Of a DNA stretch of 64,000 nucleotides, positions 12,201 through 27,200 are shown piece by piece. Origin of the DNA: Taxillus chinensis. Lineage: Eukaryota > Streptophyta > Magnoliopsida > Santalales > Loranthaceae. Made by a program: the position numbers and the translations under genes. The stretch's first letter is position 1, and each line of letters starts with the position of its first letter. Location: NCBI GenBank assembly GCA_023512835.1, contig CM042088.1, forward strand, positions 36,473,664 to 36,537,663, written 5' to 3'. Under the pieces are notes generated by a model. That model ran no database searches and was not told where the DNA came from. It saw nothing but the letters and a program-made list of their open reading frames with translations.

Positions 12201-15200
12201 GTTAATCTCGGGGCCACCTCACTATCCCGGTGCCAGTATAAGTCCAAGGAAAATTTCTTGGCAATAGTGAGTTGAACTCAAAAATTTTCACGTGAATAAG
12301 CGCGCTTTTTATATTAACTATATGGTATGTTATAAAATGTATTGTCTTAGTAGGTTATCTATGTTGACGGGCAAGAAAGAATTAACACTATGATACACAA
12401 TATTAACGGTCTTAACCATACATCATGATACACATGGCTTTAAATATAACCTTTTTTAAAAAAATAAAAAATAAATGGAGTGAATTTAAACGCACAGCAT
12501 TTTGTAGCTAGATGGTATTTGCTGTTTTTTTTTTTTTTTTTTTTTTGCAAATTCTTATGTTTCTTGTGTTATCTAATGTATAATTATTTGTTGACGCATG
12601 TAGGTTGGTTGAAACCATTGTTATTTGAGTGCACTTGTTTACTATATTATTAATTTTATTTTAGTTAACTTATACATTCATGGGATTGCTTATTGTTGAA
12701 CCTACTATTGATAGAGATGTAGTTAATGAACGACAATTTAGTCATGTCCTCTTGCTTGAAGCCGCGATAGTGGTGTTTTAATTATTGGAAACCAAAGAAA
12801 ATCAGTGCATGTATGTAAAGACGAGAGGAACTAACCATATGAATAGTTCTCACGGGGAGGAGAAGCCAATGTGAACAATTCTAGCTGACAATGATGGTTA
12901 ACACCGGTGCATGTATGCAAAAGAGCTTTTGCATGATAGTTAAACAGATAAGCAAATACTTGTTTGATAGAAGCATAACTATCGGGTTAGATAGAATAAC
13001 AAGGGTAGTTGGTTAATTGCTCAACTTTAGAGAAAGTCAAGAAGAAATTTGAGTTCATGACTTTTGGACAACAACAAATTCACATATCGAGTTTATTTGA
13101 CTATGGTTTTGGACTTGAACTATAGAACTCCGTCAGGCTAAAACATTGTTTTACTGACATAGATTTCAAACTAGAAGTGTAGATTGAGGATGAAGTTAGA
13201 CAGTGTAGCTAGATCAATTGCTCAAATCGAGATCAAACATGAAGTTAGAACTAGAAATCAAAGGAAAGTCAATGTGTCAAAGTTTGAGTATGCCCAAATG
13301 ACTTATCATTTTGAGTTGCTCAAGACTGAGGAGTAGTTGCACGAAACCAAGGACCAATTACTCCAAGCAGAGAGAATAGAAATTGTACTGAACACTTGAA
13401 TAGGTCTGTGATCCCAAGATATCTTCTTGTTTGTTTTTCTTTTTAATAAAATCTTTTATCTATAAAAAAAAATACTAGCTCTCTTGTTGTCACCATACAT
13501 AAACTAATAAAGAAAATAGACAAATATGCCTCAAATATTTCAACATTTAGAGTTGTTGCTTTTAGAAGGTGTTGCACCTGCTGCCGGCATATGAAAAAGG
13601 TAGTTGGACTGACGCAAGCTATTGATGGCAGTCTGGAAAGACTACAGAAGTTGAAGGAGGCTGATAAAGGCTTTTGGAACTCTCCACTGGCCTGGTGCGA
13701 AAGGACCCTAGGGTCATTGGCATGTGAGGAGGATTGCCGTCCCCTTCATCAAGGCTTCTATTAATTTACAATTACAATTAGTTTATTTTAATCAATAATT
13801 GTATCCTTTATTTAAAGATAGACACTTTCCAAAATTAATATATCTAGAACTTCTCGTAGTCTGATATTATGGTTGCCATGGTGTATTTTCTTATATGCTT
13901 AGTACTTTACGTGGTAGTAGTGTAGTAAATCTGCAACTGAAATTGAAAAAGTACTATGATTTGCAATGCTGAGCATGTAATATTTTGCAAATAATATTTT
14001 ATTTCTTTTAGTAGCTGTAAAATGCTTTATTCTAGATTCTTGTTCATCGCACAGTTAGCATAATAAGAATCGTGTGTATGCCTTTGTATTGACGCACATG
14101 CTCATTAGCTAGTTTTGTTTTGCTATGCTATTTTTATTATGGCCTTCATGTAAGTAATGTGTTTTTTTTGTGTGTGTAAATAATGGAAAATTATGGTGTC
14201 ATATACAAGGTTCAATGAATTATTATGATAGTGATGGCTATTTGCCTTTTTGTTTTAATTTGTACATGACCATGGATTAGTTTGATCTTCAGATATGTTG
14301 GGTTTCATCTCTGCTGGTCATTCAAAGACAGGAAAACCTTTGCTATATGACCATAGGCCTCTACGTTTGCCTAGGGATGATTATTTGCGTGTTTGTCAAA
14401 TCCCAAGAAAAAAGGTTTAGTAAAACTTTCATCTTGTCAATTAATTGGATAAAAGTTTTGTTTATTTATATAATATATGTTTTAATATATATATTTTGTA
14501 GGGTGCAAATTTTAGAGACCTCCCTGGGGTAGTTGTTGGACATGATAATGTAGCACGGAGGGACTCAACCGCAAAGATGTTATTACCTTCTGGAAAGCCG
14601 TTGGTATGTCCATGTTTAGATTAAGTTTCCATTTACATATTAATGTATGCATTCCTCCTCTCATAACTATGGATTTATATGGATTTTTTCGATCTCTAGT
14701 AGCAGCTCAGGTAATAAAAGACATTATAAATTTTAGTGCGCATCATTGCTTGTTGGTGTTTTTACAAGGTTGTTAGAAATATTACTCTTGTTATATTTAT
14801 CTGAAAATGTTAGAATATAATCATTTGTGCTAATGGACATTTTCCCAAGGATTCGATGATTGCACTACTTTTATATGGCTCAATAGATACCTCGAGAAAT
14901 ACCATTCCTTGCGCTAGTAACTTGCTCTATGCTAGAATCTTAGGTCCATCCTAGTCCGTCAGAGCCCAAGCAAGATCTAACATAGCAAACATGAACTGTG
15001 TTGTTGTGCTGCCTATCTATAGTGATTAAGGAGATGATCAATATGTTCCCTTGCACAATAAGAACTTGCTTTATGTAGAATACAAAAAAATAATATTCCT
15101 TCACATTTTAGATTGAACTATTATAATGTACATGTACACAAGATGGAGTAGATAGATAAGAAACTAATTTAATTAATTTAAATTACACATAATATTATAG

Positions 15201-18200
15201 TTAAAATGACACCTCATTGCAACTCTCTCTTTCATGTTAGTACAAGGATAACACACATGACCAATTTGAACAAAGATGTATGGAAACGAACATTAATAAT
15301 CATATGAGTTATCATATTAGCTAGTTTATATGCTCTCTTAATGTAGGACATCTATATTACATCAGAATTAAAATATCCTTCATTTAATTCCTGTGAAGCT
15401 CAATGTGCTTGATTCAATCATTTTGGATTAAATTATTAGCTATTTCAATAGTAGATGTGTTGTTACACATGAGCATCATAGGGTTATAACTAAATTCTCG
15501 TAAGAAAATATGTAATCAAGTAAGTTTTGTAGTAGCATGATCAATCACGTGATATTCAACTTCTACACTAGACAGAGAAATTATATTTTGTTTTTTACTT
15601 TTTCAAGTTATCAAATTATCGCTCACGGTATATTGAAGCTAGGCATCTTGCCTGGAAGGCTGTTGTCTCGCCTTCTCGGCAACCCATGAGCATGGAATTA
15701 TGCGCTTCCTTTCTAAGAAGATGGGTTCGATGGGGTTTACTCCTTTGATGGTTAGGTTTTTTGAGTTTATTGATGCTTTGGACTTGGTTGATGTTTCGCT
15801 AGTCGTTGGACTGTTGACATAGCCTAATAATTTTGTTGTGCCATCCTTCTAGGCTTGAAACTCCAAGTTTTTTCATTATATGGCTAATTTTTGGATTCCC
15901 TTTGTTAATGGTATTTGCTTCGAATGTATTTGGTTTTTCTTCCTTTTATGATATTGTTACTGATTGTTTGTTTTGAGCCTGTTCTTGTGCTCTTGCTTTT
16001 CATGCATTTTTTGTATGCAATTTTTTCTAATAATTTTTTTTACTTATTAAAAAAATTATAACACATACTGTAAATTTTCTATCCAATTTGGATTTAGAAA
16101 AGTCATAATTAATGTATCTCATAATATCTAGGTGTTCATGATTAGAAAACATAATTTCTTTGCCTAGAGAAGACTTTAGCTATGCTAGAATATTGTTCAC
16201 AACACCTATGTGTTAATCACTTAGATAATGCATGAATTAACTTACAATACTAACTACATATGATATGTTAATTTTCTTACTAACTTTTGATTCGTTGGAA
16301 CTTCAACGGGATAAATAGTTGGTTCATAGTTAACCTCAATATGAGTATTTGTAGATTCAAAAGTGATGTTACAGTTTCAGGCTTTCAGCTAGGATCGAGA
16401 TATTTCAATGCCCATGAATAGAGCGCTCAAATCCTTCATCTGAAGCACTAAAGCTTTTCTATTTTATATATGTTATTACCTGTAACAATCATGTCATGAA
16501 CATAAATAATAAGGTAATTACTTATTTTTGCCACAATAACAAATGTGATCACCCAAAGCCTACTCAAGACCATTTGCTTGCATTGAGTAACTCAATCGAC
16601 CAAACTAAGCTCTTGTTAATTGCTTTAAATAATAAAGGTAAATAATATAATAATGTTTCATATAATATTACAGACCTTCACAGAACTCATACACTTCCCC
16701 TGTACATAACTAAATATGGTAACACACTATATGGTATACACTATATGGGGCATATATGTCAGATAACCCTAATTTGTTACAAAGTTGACGTACACAATTA
16801 CCCCTTAAGGGCTTGGTAAAGAGATTAGTGTGCTGATGTTCGGTTTGGATGTGCGTGAGCTCAATTGCATTGTTTCGTACTTTCTCATGTACAAAATGAT
16901 AATCAACTTCAATATGTTTCATCCTTTCATGAAACATTGGATTGGACGTAATGTAAATAGCTAACTGACCATCACAATGCAACACTGAGAAATGTGAAGA
17001 AGGCAAGCCAATTTCGGACAATAATATTATCAACCATGTTAGTTCACCTGCTACAAGTGTCATTGCTCTGTATTCGGTCTCAACTCTAAATCTCAAGACA
17101 ATATGTTATTTCTTACTCTTCCATGTCACAAGATTTCTACCAAGAAGCATGCAATGACCAGTAATGGACCGTCTATTGATTGGACAGCCGACCTAATTAG
17201 TATCAGAATTACCATGAATATCGAAGTTACACTGTTTTGTAAACAAAAGACCTCGTCCTGGCACCCCTTTCAAGTACTTGACAATATGTAATGCTGCATT
17301 CTAGTGGTAGTATAAGGAGCACTCATAAACTAGCTCACAATGCTTACAGTAAAGGAACTATCTAGCCTAGTAACATTTGAATAGTTTAACTTTCCAACTA
17401 ATCTCCAATATTGAGCCAAATTTTGTAACAAATTACTATGTTTTGAATCCAATCGAACGGTGTGTCACGCCCCCGAATTCCAGGGAACCCGGAACCGGGT
17501 ACATGACTTCCCCTTGCCCGCACCCGATAGGTCAAGGGGTTGGTGACAGGACCAATGGAGACTACACCGCGGGTGCTGCCTCGAATATGCAACCTTGTAC
17601 AGTCATACATCAAGGGTAATCCTGTACTTTCCCATACATCATCATGCATACAATAAGTCAAACAGTCATACAGACCTCACATCACAAACAATATGCAAAT
17701 ACAACTGTCCACGGACCCATGTCCGGGATACAAACATAAAACAATACGAGAATATAATCGGATCATACATCGAGTAGTGGGCGTCCTCCTGGAAGAAAGT
17801 CCTCCACTAGTCTCGGGTCACACCTGAAAAAGGTAAACAACAAGTAGGGGTGAGCGATAAGCTCAGTAGGTGACCCCAAAACTCCACATCATGCAACACA
17901 TATAAGTCTATACTATATGCTCAGTGTACTCGTGCACCGTGTAGTGTGCACAACCATCAGGACTCGGCCTGCAAACAAACATTAGGACTCACCTCTGCTC
18001 ACACAGACAACTTGTCCACGATCCTCCATGGGATCCTAGCTCGGGGTACTCGGCCCCTAGCTCCACGAGCTCAACGGCTTAACTCAGGCCTTAGCCGTCC
18101 ACACGCAATATGCCCGGCCACGGTCGCCACACGGGCCGCCATCGGTGCATATGCCTGCCACGTCAACCACATAGCACCATCAGTGCATCACGGTGAGAAC

Positions 18201-21200
18201 CCAACTAAGTCACGGAGTCCATGCCCCAATACCTCACACCAACATACTAACATGAGTATGACATGTCATTCTCAACCTTTCCTTTAATCGTAGCCAGTCT
18301 TCACAAGTAAATCCTCAATCCTTGATTTATGAAGGAAGTACCCATAGCAGCCTATTTTCTTGAAATCAAAAGTCCCGGCATTGGGTTCCCATAGCATAAA
18401 TAAGATAATCGATTTTTGGGGATTTTTTCGAGACGTCTAACCCCACTTTCCAAAAATTCACCACTACGAACTTTTGGGTTTTTCCGAAATTTTACACTAA
18501 AACCCAATTTTCACATTTTGAAATAATGGGAATTAATTTTTCTAGTATTTTTCTTTGAATCCAAATGGGGGGTATTTCGTTATTTACATTGTAACTTAAG
18601 TATGATACTTAAATGTGTAGATGTGTATAGGTTGTAATGTAAATAGGTCCAGTCCAAGTCTTGTACAGTGTCCGATTCCATAACGGAGAGCCGCGACTCG
18701 TAGCTGCGGAAATGCGGAGCTGCAGCGCGCCTCGAAGACTCGAAGCGAGGCTACGACCTTCGACTTACGAGGCTACGAACTTCGATCCTTCGGACTACGG
18801 GTCTACGAACCTTCGAACCTTCGAACTACGGGTCTACGAACTACGACCCTACGAACGACGAACCTTCGACCTACGAACTACGGGTCTACGAACTACGACC
18901 CTACGACCCTGGATCTTCGACCCTTCGACCCAGACCTTCGGATTTTCGTCAGTTCGACCCAGTAACGCGCCCAGGGTACTGTTCATCGTCGTTTTTGCCT
19001 GTTCTTCGTCTGGAATCAATCCAGTAACCCCCCAGACACGCCCAAACACGCCTCCTACGCAACAGACTGCGATATTTACCTCATAAGGCGTCCAAAACGC
19101 CTCTAAATCGCACGGAAACAACAGAAACACGCATCAAATTCCAGATTTCCAGAATTCTAGCTCTAAACCCAAATTTCCATGGTTGACTTATCAACCCTCA
19201 TGAAAAACACAATTAATCAACCCCAAAATCACAGAAACATATATCCACAATGATTTTAACCACGAATCTTATATTAAACCATTTGATTTAACTCAAAATT
19301 GGTTTTCCCCAAATTCTAGGGTTCATGCTCAATTTCATAAATCATGATAAATTCGTGCATACCAAGCATAGAATCAAGATAAGAAGTTCAAGGACACCTA
19401 CTTGGGATGATTCTTGATGTTCGAACGAGCTCAAAATGCCCCAAATCGAAGGCTTCAAGCTTCCTTTTCTCAAGCTCTCTCTCTCCCTCTCAACGCACAA
19501 ACGTGAAACGTAAAGTGAGCTTCTTCTTTTTTTTTTCTGCTATTTATAATTCTGCCAGTCAACTGACTTAGTCAACCATTGACCCAATAATTGACCTCCA
19601 AGGCCCCGAACTCCAAATTGAGTCAAACTACAGTCAAAACGCTCGAAATGACGAGCACAATACTAGACTGATATTATTACACCCAAATGACCGCTCAAAT
19701 GTAAAGTCAACCAATAGACCCCGAAAAGTCAACAATCGGGTCAAACGGAGCCCCGACTCGGAATCGGGCCCAAGTACAGTCAAAATGTTCACATTGACGG
19801 CTACACTACCGTCCAGATAGTTGCATTCCCATAGAATGACTATCTCTCAAGACTACCCAAATACGAGTCTTTACACGGTGGGATCCATGGGTGACTCAGT
19901 AGGTTTGACTCCTGTATAGCCAACCTCAACAAGTATATCAAGCACATATTTTTATTGTGATAAAGAGATAGAACAACTAGATTAGCGCAATCGACCTAGA
20001 TTTTTAGTGCAAAACTCAACCTGAAATAGCACAATCGACTTAGATTTTTAGTGCAAAACTCAACCTGAAAAAAATGCTTCAAACGTTGAATGCCTTCTGT
20101 GTCACTACCTGTAATAACAATATCATTAACATATATAACTAAGAGAATACAACCATCAGCAGAAGATGAGCTAAACACAGAATGATCAACTTCACATTAT
20201 CGCAAATCGAAACGAACAAGAGCAGTACTGAATAAGCCAGACCAGGTTCGTGGAGATTGTTTCAACCCATAGAGAGCTTTGCGAAGATGACATACCCGAT
20301 GCTCCCCCTGAGCAACAAAACTAGCTGGTTGCTCCGTATAAATCTCTTCAGCGAGGTTACCATGGAGAAAGACATTTTTGATGTCAAGTTGGTAGTGTAG
20401 AGTAACTGTCGATAAAAATGACCTGAACTTCGTCATCGCGTGTTTATGTCGTCATTGTTGCTCTCCTGCCTGCACCAGTGGAGGCTAGTGCTGATACCGC
20501 TGAGACGTATGTCAGATCATATGTCACTAGAGGGTAGAGCCGATGTCACCTAGAACAACTGATCATTAGACGAGAGCGAGATCAAGTGTGCTGTCAAGGC
20601 CAAGGCTCTCCGTCGTCGTCGTCAGTTGCGACAGGCAAGCTCACCGTCATCGACAATTGATGAGAAGTCGTTTCTATTGTCTTGTCAGACGTTACGTCGT
20701 CAGTAGCGTTGTTCACCAAAGCGCGTCGAAATGACTCTACACGTCCTTATAGGCTTTGATACAATGTAAAGGTAAATGACATAATAATGTTTCCCGTAAT
20801 ATTACAGACCTTCACAGAACCCATACATGTAGTATTACAATAACCAAATATGATAACAAACTATATGGTATACATTAATGTGTACGTTTCAATATAAATC
20901 AATTAACATCTTTTTTTAGTTTGCGTATCTGTTTTTTTTTTCCATAAAATCACTGATACAAATAATAAAATGTTCTTATTCCTCTTAAATACACATGTAC
21001 AATATATGATTAGGTATATATAGAGAGAGATAAAACTATATTAGGATATTAATAATAATATCTCACTATTCACTCCAATCTCACTAATTGCTCCTAATTA
21101 CAATTACAGTAACACTCCCCCTCAAGTTAGAACATAGATGTTAATCAAGCCTAACTTATTACAAAGATAAGCAACTTGAATCCTGTTTAGAGCTTTGGTG

Positions 21201-24200
21201 AATATTTTACCTAATTATTCTCCAATCTTCACATATCCTATGAAAATTAATTCAAGTTAAATCTTTTCGCAGATAAAATAACAATCATTTTCAATATAAA
21301 GTGCAATTTGATTATCATACCACAATTTAGCTGGTATTATAGTTTTAAAATTAGTTTCATTTAAAAGATAAAAGATCTACATTATCTCACATGCAAACTG
21401 TGTCATAACTCTATATTCTCACTCAACACTGGATTGTGATACAATATTTTGCTTCTTACTTCTCCAAGAGATCAAATTTCCTTTAACAAAAACACAATAA
21501 CCTCTGATGGATCATCTATCCATGTGATAACCTACGTAATTTCCATCTGAAAAATATTCAATTTGCATGTGTCCATGATTTATGTACAAGAAATCACGTC
21601 CAAGTGCTCTTTTTTAGTAACGTAGAATTTGTTCCAATTTGTACAATGATCAACTGTTAAGGATGACATAAATTGACTAACAACACTAACAAAATAGGCA
21701 ATGTCTGGACGAGTGACGGTAAAATAGTTTAACTTCCCAACCAACCATCGATATCTCTTTGAATTATCAAATGGTGCCCATCTCCTGTGAGATGCATATT
21801 CGAAGTCATTGGAGCACTATAAGGTTTTGCTTCCAATTTGTCTGTCTTAGTTAATAAATCAAAAACATATTTCCTCTGAGAGAGAAAGATATTGCATCTA
21901 CTCATTGTAACTTCAACACCAAAAAATTATTTAATCAACCAAGTCTTTTGTGTGAAATTGAGTATGAAGGATGGTTCAGAGTCACGGTCGTGGACATCGC
22001 GTTGCATCTCGAGTGAGATGAAACTTTAGGCATGAAATAATATTTGATTATTTTGTAAAACATTATAGAAAAATTAGAGAAAATCAAATAATCACACTTG
22101 AATTATTAAATGATATAAATATATAATTTAGAGAACATAATTTAAGTTATTATATTCAAAAAAGCGGTAGCGTATTATTAAAATATTAAAATAAATATAT
22201 TATTATATGTTCATGATTTATAATATAACAAATGAAATTTTGATTAACATTTAATTTTTATACTATTTATATAATTATAGAATAAGTAATTATTAATTGA
22301 GATGTATAATTATAAATAAAATAACTCTTAACATTAATTTAATAATATTTATTTACTTAAATTAACTAAATGCATTAAAAATTATAATTTGAATTTAAGT
22401 TTATAGTAAACCTTTTTTATTTGACATCCTAAAATAAAAAAAAATTATTATAATTATTGATCAAAATAATGTATACAAATATAATAATTTAATAATTAAT
22501 ATCATTTTTATACTAATTAATTTATATTAACAATATTTTTATATAAAAATAAGATATAAAATATAAATTAATAGATATAAAACATATTAAACTATTTTAA
22601 TTATAATTTAAACATTAATTTTTAGTTATCAATAAATTTGACGGGATGAAGAAGGTTTGCATATCATCCCTGGATATCGGATCGGGACCCTCCAATACTG
22701 TGATGAATCGTCTGCGATTTCTTCGTCTCGGGCGATACTGCGAACCATGGTATGAAGAAAGGACTTACGAGATGAAATACCCAAAGTATCACTGCCAATA
22801 ATAACAATATCATCCACATATATAACTAAAAGAATAAGACCACTGGTTGATTGTTTGTAAAACACTGAATGGTCATTCTGACTCTTAATCATATCTCATG
22901 TTTTAATAGCCTAACTAAATTTGCCTTATCATGCACAAGGACTTTGTTTCAAACCATATAATGATTTTCAAAGACGACAAACACACCCAGACTCCCCCTC
23001 AGCAACAAAACCTGGAGGTTGCTCATATACACTTCTTTGTGGAGATCACTATAAAGAAGAGCCTTTTTAATATCCAATTGATGCAAACGCCAATGGTGAG
23101 TAGCAGCCAGAGAATTAAACAAGCGTAAAAAAGTCAATTTGGCAACAGGAGAGAAAGTATCAGAATAGTCTACACCGTATGTTTGGGCATAACCTTTAGC
23201 AATAAGATGACCTTTCAACCGAGCAACAAACACATCAGGATTTATCTTAACTGTGAACACCCACTTGCAGCTGATAACTCGTTTTCCTGAAGGTAAATGA
23301 ACTAAGTTTCAAGTACCATTTTCATCTAAAGCCTGCATTTCGTTGAGCATTTCTTGGCACCAATCGAGAGGAGAAAGGGTTTCATGAATGGTTTTAGGCA
23401 CACTAGTAGAATCAAGAGGGGCAACAAAATAACGAGAAGAAGAAGACAAATAATTGTAAGAAATGAAAGAGGAGATAGGAAAAGTGCAGCTTTGTTTACC
23501 TTTGTGTAAGGCAATAGGAAGATCATCACTTGAAACGGGATTTGATGGTGAAGAAGTACGTATAGAACATGAATCAAGGTGTCAGCGCTTAGAGTACACT
23601 TGAGTAATAAGATATTTGTGAGCAGCAGGAGGAACAGGGCTTGTTATAGGCATAGAAGGTGTAATAGAGTATCCCAAGACATCATCATCAGTAGCACCAT
23701 CCTCTCCTTGATGTGGGGGAAGTGTAGAAGACAAAAAATAGTGTATCTTCCATGAAAATAACAGCAATAGGAACAAGATATATGTTAAGACTAGGACAAT
23801 AACATCAATACTCTTTTTGAAAACCATAACCAAGGTTTTCAAAAGAATACGTAGCCATGTAAGCTCTTGAGTAGCATGATGAAGAGCACGATATTCAATT
23901 TATGCACTAGACAGAGAAATCACATTTTGTTTCTTGCTCTGCCAAGTTACTAGATTACCACCCACAAATGATATATATATCCTGAAGTAGACTTTCTATC
24001 TAATTTAGATCCAGCAAAGTTAGAGTTGGTGTATGTCATAGTGTCTAGGTGTCCATGCTTGAAGAACAGAATACCTTTGCCTAGAAAAGATTTCAAATAA
24101 GCCAGAATACGGTTCACAACACCCATATGTCATCGCTTGGATTATGCATGAATTGGCTCATAGCATTAAGTGCATACGAAATATTAAGTCTAGTGTGAGT

Positions 24201-27200
24201 CAAATAGATTAATTTTCCCACTAACCTTTGATACCTCTCTTTATTCGTTGGAACCTGATTTGGATAGATAGTTAAACTATGGTTCATTTCAATAAGAGTA
24301 TTAGCAGGTGCATTAGCCAAGTTACCAGTTTCAACAAGGAGGTGTAGAACATACTTCCATTGAAAGAGGAAAATTTTCTGTTTGGATTGGGATACTTCAA
24401 TGCCAGGGAAATACGTTAAAAATCCTAAGTCCTTCATCTCAAACTCCTTCATTAAATAACAATGAAGCTTTTTTATATCAGATATGTTATTACCTATAAC
24501 AATCATATCATCAAGATAAACACGTAGCAATGTAATATCCACTTTCTCTTTTAGAGAACAGAGTGTGATCAGTCAAAGACCGCTTGAAACCATATCCTTG
24601 CATTGAATGGCTCAATCGGTCAATCCAAGCCCTCGGTGACTTCTTCAATCGATATAATGCCTTCTTCAGCTTGCATACCTTTGCTTATTTTAGTGTAAAA
24701 CTAGGAGGAGGATCCATATACACTTCTTCCATCATCACTATGGAGAAAGACATTTTTCACATCAAACTGCCGTAATGGCCAGTCTAAGTTAACTGCAAGA
24801 GATAAAACAACTCTAATAGTACTCATCTTAGCCACTGGAACAAAGGTTTCTTGATACTCAATCTCATACATCTGAGTGTGACCCTTGGCAATTAATCTGG
24901 CCTTGTATCTTTTAACTATCCCATCTGACTTATACTTAACTGTAAACACCCATTTGTATCTCACCGTCTTCTTATCTCGAGGTAACTTAATTGATTCTCA
25001 AGTGGAATTCTTCAAAAGAGCTTTCATTTTTTTTTCCTACCATAGCAGACTTTCATTTAGGATCTTCAAGAGCTTCTTGAAAATAACTAGGAACAGACAC
25101 ACAAGACAATTCAAGGGCAAAAGCACAATGAGATTTAGACAAGCAATGATAGGAGATGAGGTCCAAAATAAGATAAACAACATTTGAAGATGATTTTGAA
25201 AATCTCAATCTATCGGGTTCTTTACGATCAAGAAGAGGATACCTTCGGCTTACAAAATTATTTAAACCTATAAGATTAGAAGATAAGACATTATTTGAAT
25301 TTAAAACTATAGGTGAAGAGTAAAGTACCTCCATGAGAATTTGTGCTGCGTGATCATTCTCAGAAGAATCTTCCAATGGCATGGTAGTGTCATTGAGTGG
25401 AGGATCAAACTTGATAGTAGCATCGCCTCTGGTGTAATATTTGTCAAACATTTAAGCTGGCGTCTCATGTTTATTTGATTCCCCCTCTCCTAAGCTAGGA
25501 GGTGACTCCCCCTTTCTTATAATAGTATATCTTCTTTTTCCATGGAAATCTACACTTTCTTTTCATCCAATCATAGTTGGTCCTCTTCCTTACTACAAAG
25601 TTCTCCCGGAAGAGAGACAACAGAGACATCGCCATAAAAATAGGAGATCTACTCACAAAATTGAATATCCATAGACACATAGTGTTTACTTATAGGAGGA
25701 TGAAACATTTATAGCCTTTTTGAGTAACCCAAAAACACACATTTGAGAGCACGAGGGTCAAGTTTATCTCGATGGAGTTGGTGCACATGAACAAAGCACA
25801 TGCAACCAAAAATCTTATGCCAAATGTTAAAAGCTGAAGGAATGTGATGGAAGCGAGACAACATCCTCAAAGGGGTTTGATAGTTAATAATATGAGCAGG
25901 CATTTGATTGATAAGATAAAAAGCAGTAATAATGTCATTTGCCCAAAAACGTTTAGGAACTTTTATAGTAAAGCATAAAGCCTGAGCCACCTCTAGGAGA
26001 TGTCGATTTTTATGTTTTGCGACACCATTTTGTTGTGGGGTGTAAACACATGTGGTCTGATGAAGGATGTCATGTTGTCTAAAGAAGTCAGCTAAAGGTT
26101 GATTTACAAACTTACTACCGTTGTCAGAATGAAACACTTGAATGGGATTTTAAAACTGGTAACAATCATATGATAAAATTGAAGAATGACATAAATAACT
26201 TATTTTTAGATTTTATTAAATATATTTAACTTACTCTAGTACAATCATCAATAAAAGACACAAAATATCTATGCTTTGATGCAAGAGTAAAAAAAGGACT
26301 TCAAATATCAGTATGAACACGAGAAAAAGGAATAGGACTTTTATTGACACTGATTTTAAATGGAACACGATGATTTTAGCATAAATGCATTGTTCACACT
26401 TTAAAATAGAAACAGAGATATTTTTGAATAATTGAGGAAATAATCATTCAAGAGTGACAAAGGAAGAGTGTCCTAAACGATAATGTCATAAAAGATTTTT
26501 TTTCTTGGTCAAGTGTTTCATGCCTTACTTGGAATCCCTGTAATGATGGAGCCCACAACATGAATACTATGTTGATGGCAACAATGGCGACGGTGGAGAC
26601 GGCAATGGCGGCGACAGACAATGGAGTAGAGATCCAAGAAACCTTGGCACGATGTTTGCTTGAGCAACGACGACGCTCTTGCTTAGGTGTGACAAACAAC
26701 AGCAACATGCCAGATAGCAACAAGTGGCGACGCAACAGTAGTGACAGACGGCTAGAGAAGAAAAAAATGTCATCAGGCAAGGGAAAAGCTGATGCTTTTG
26801 CAAGGGGTGATGACAATAGCTTCTTCTAATTAGGTAATTAGGGTTATGCTCTGATACCAAGTAGAAAATAAAAGAGAAAAATACAATCTTTCTTATTATT
26901 CATATCAAATGAATGATTATATACACATAAATACAAAATTGTAATAACTTAAGCTAGGAAATAAACCTATTTAGGAAACTATTTAATTACAAAATATATG
27001 ACATTTAATTAATTGATTACAAGATATATGACAACTAATTGATTAAAGATTCTTTCGAATTCGATTAATTAAAAAACATGCGGTAGAAATTGTATTAGCT
27101 CAAAAAAAAAAATTGGAACTTTCATTTGAAATAAAAGGGTACGTGCAGTTTCAAGAAAATGTATGTTCTTTCGGTTGGCCATACCATTTTAAGATGGAGT

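Larger units (their letters stand above)
7594..14292. other. 6.7 kb CMT intron, repeat-filled
   Basis: Intron between the exons ending PKQ and starting DMLGF. It holds a 56-bp tandem repeat, a Copia RNase H remnant, a 49-bp tandem repeat, a broken gypsy chromovirus, Tourist-like and other short repeats, a LINE-like tail and a possible gene fragment. The 7800-8650 part has broken frames with no recognised domain. Confidence 0.75.
16630..20880 (-). mobile_element. Copia element with short LTRs, interrupted
   Basis: Sequence at 16635-16745 and 20770-20880 is repeated in direct orientation and probably represents LTRs of only about 115 bp. A PBS-like TTGTATCAAAGC (complement of 20753-20764) abuts the right copy. 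On the minus strand 20436-19980 gives RT ([41 protein letters not shown]) and 17330-16700 gives RNase H ([20 protein letters not shown]). Gag and integrase are missing. A 2.4 kb insertion (17461-19875) splits RT from RNase [13 protein letters not shown] reads across it. Confidence 0.75.

Noticed and set aside
18661..19130. Open frames of 141 and 93 codons on opposite strands
   Set aside because: Both are generated by the TACGA/TTCGA minisatellite within an LTR-like insertion.
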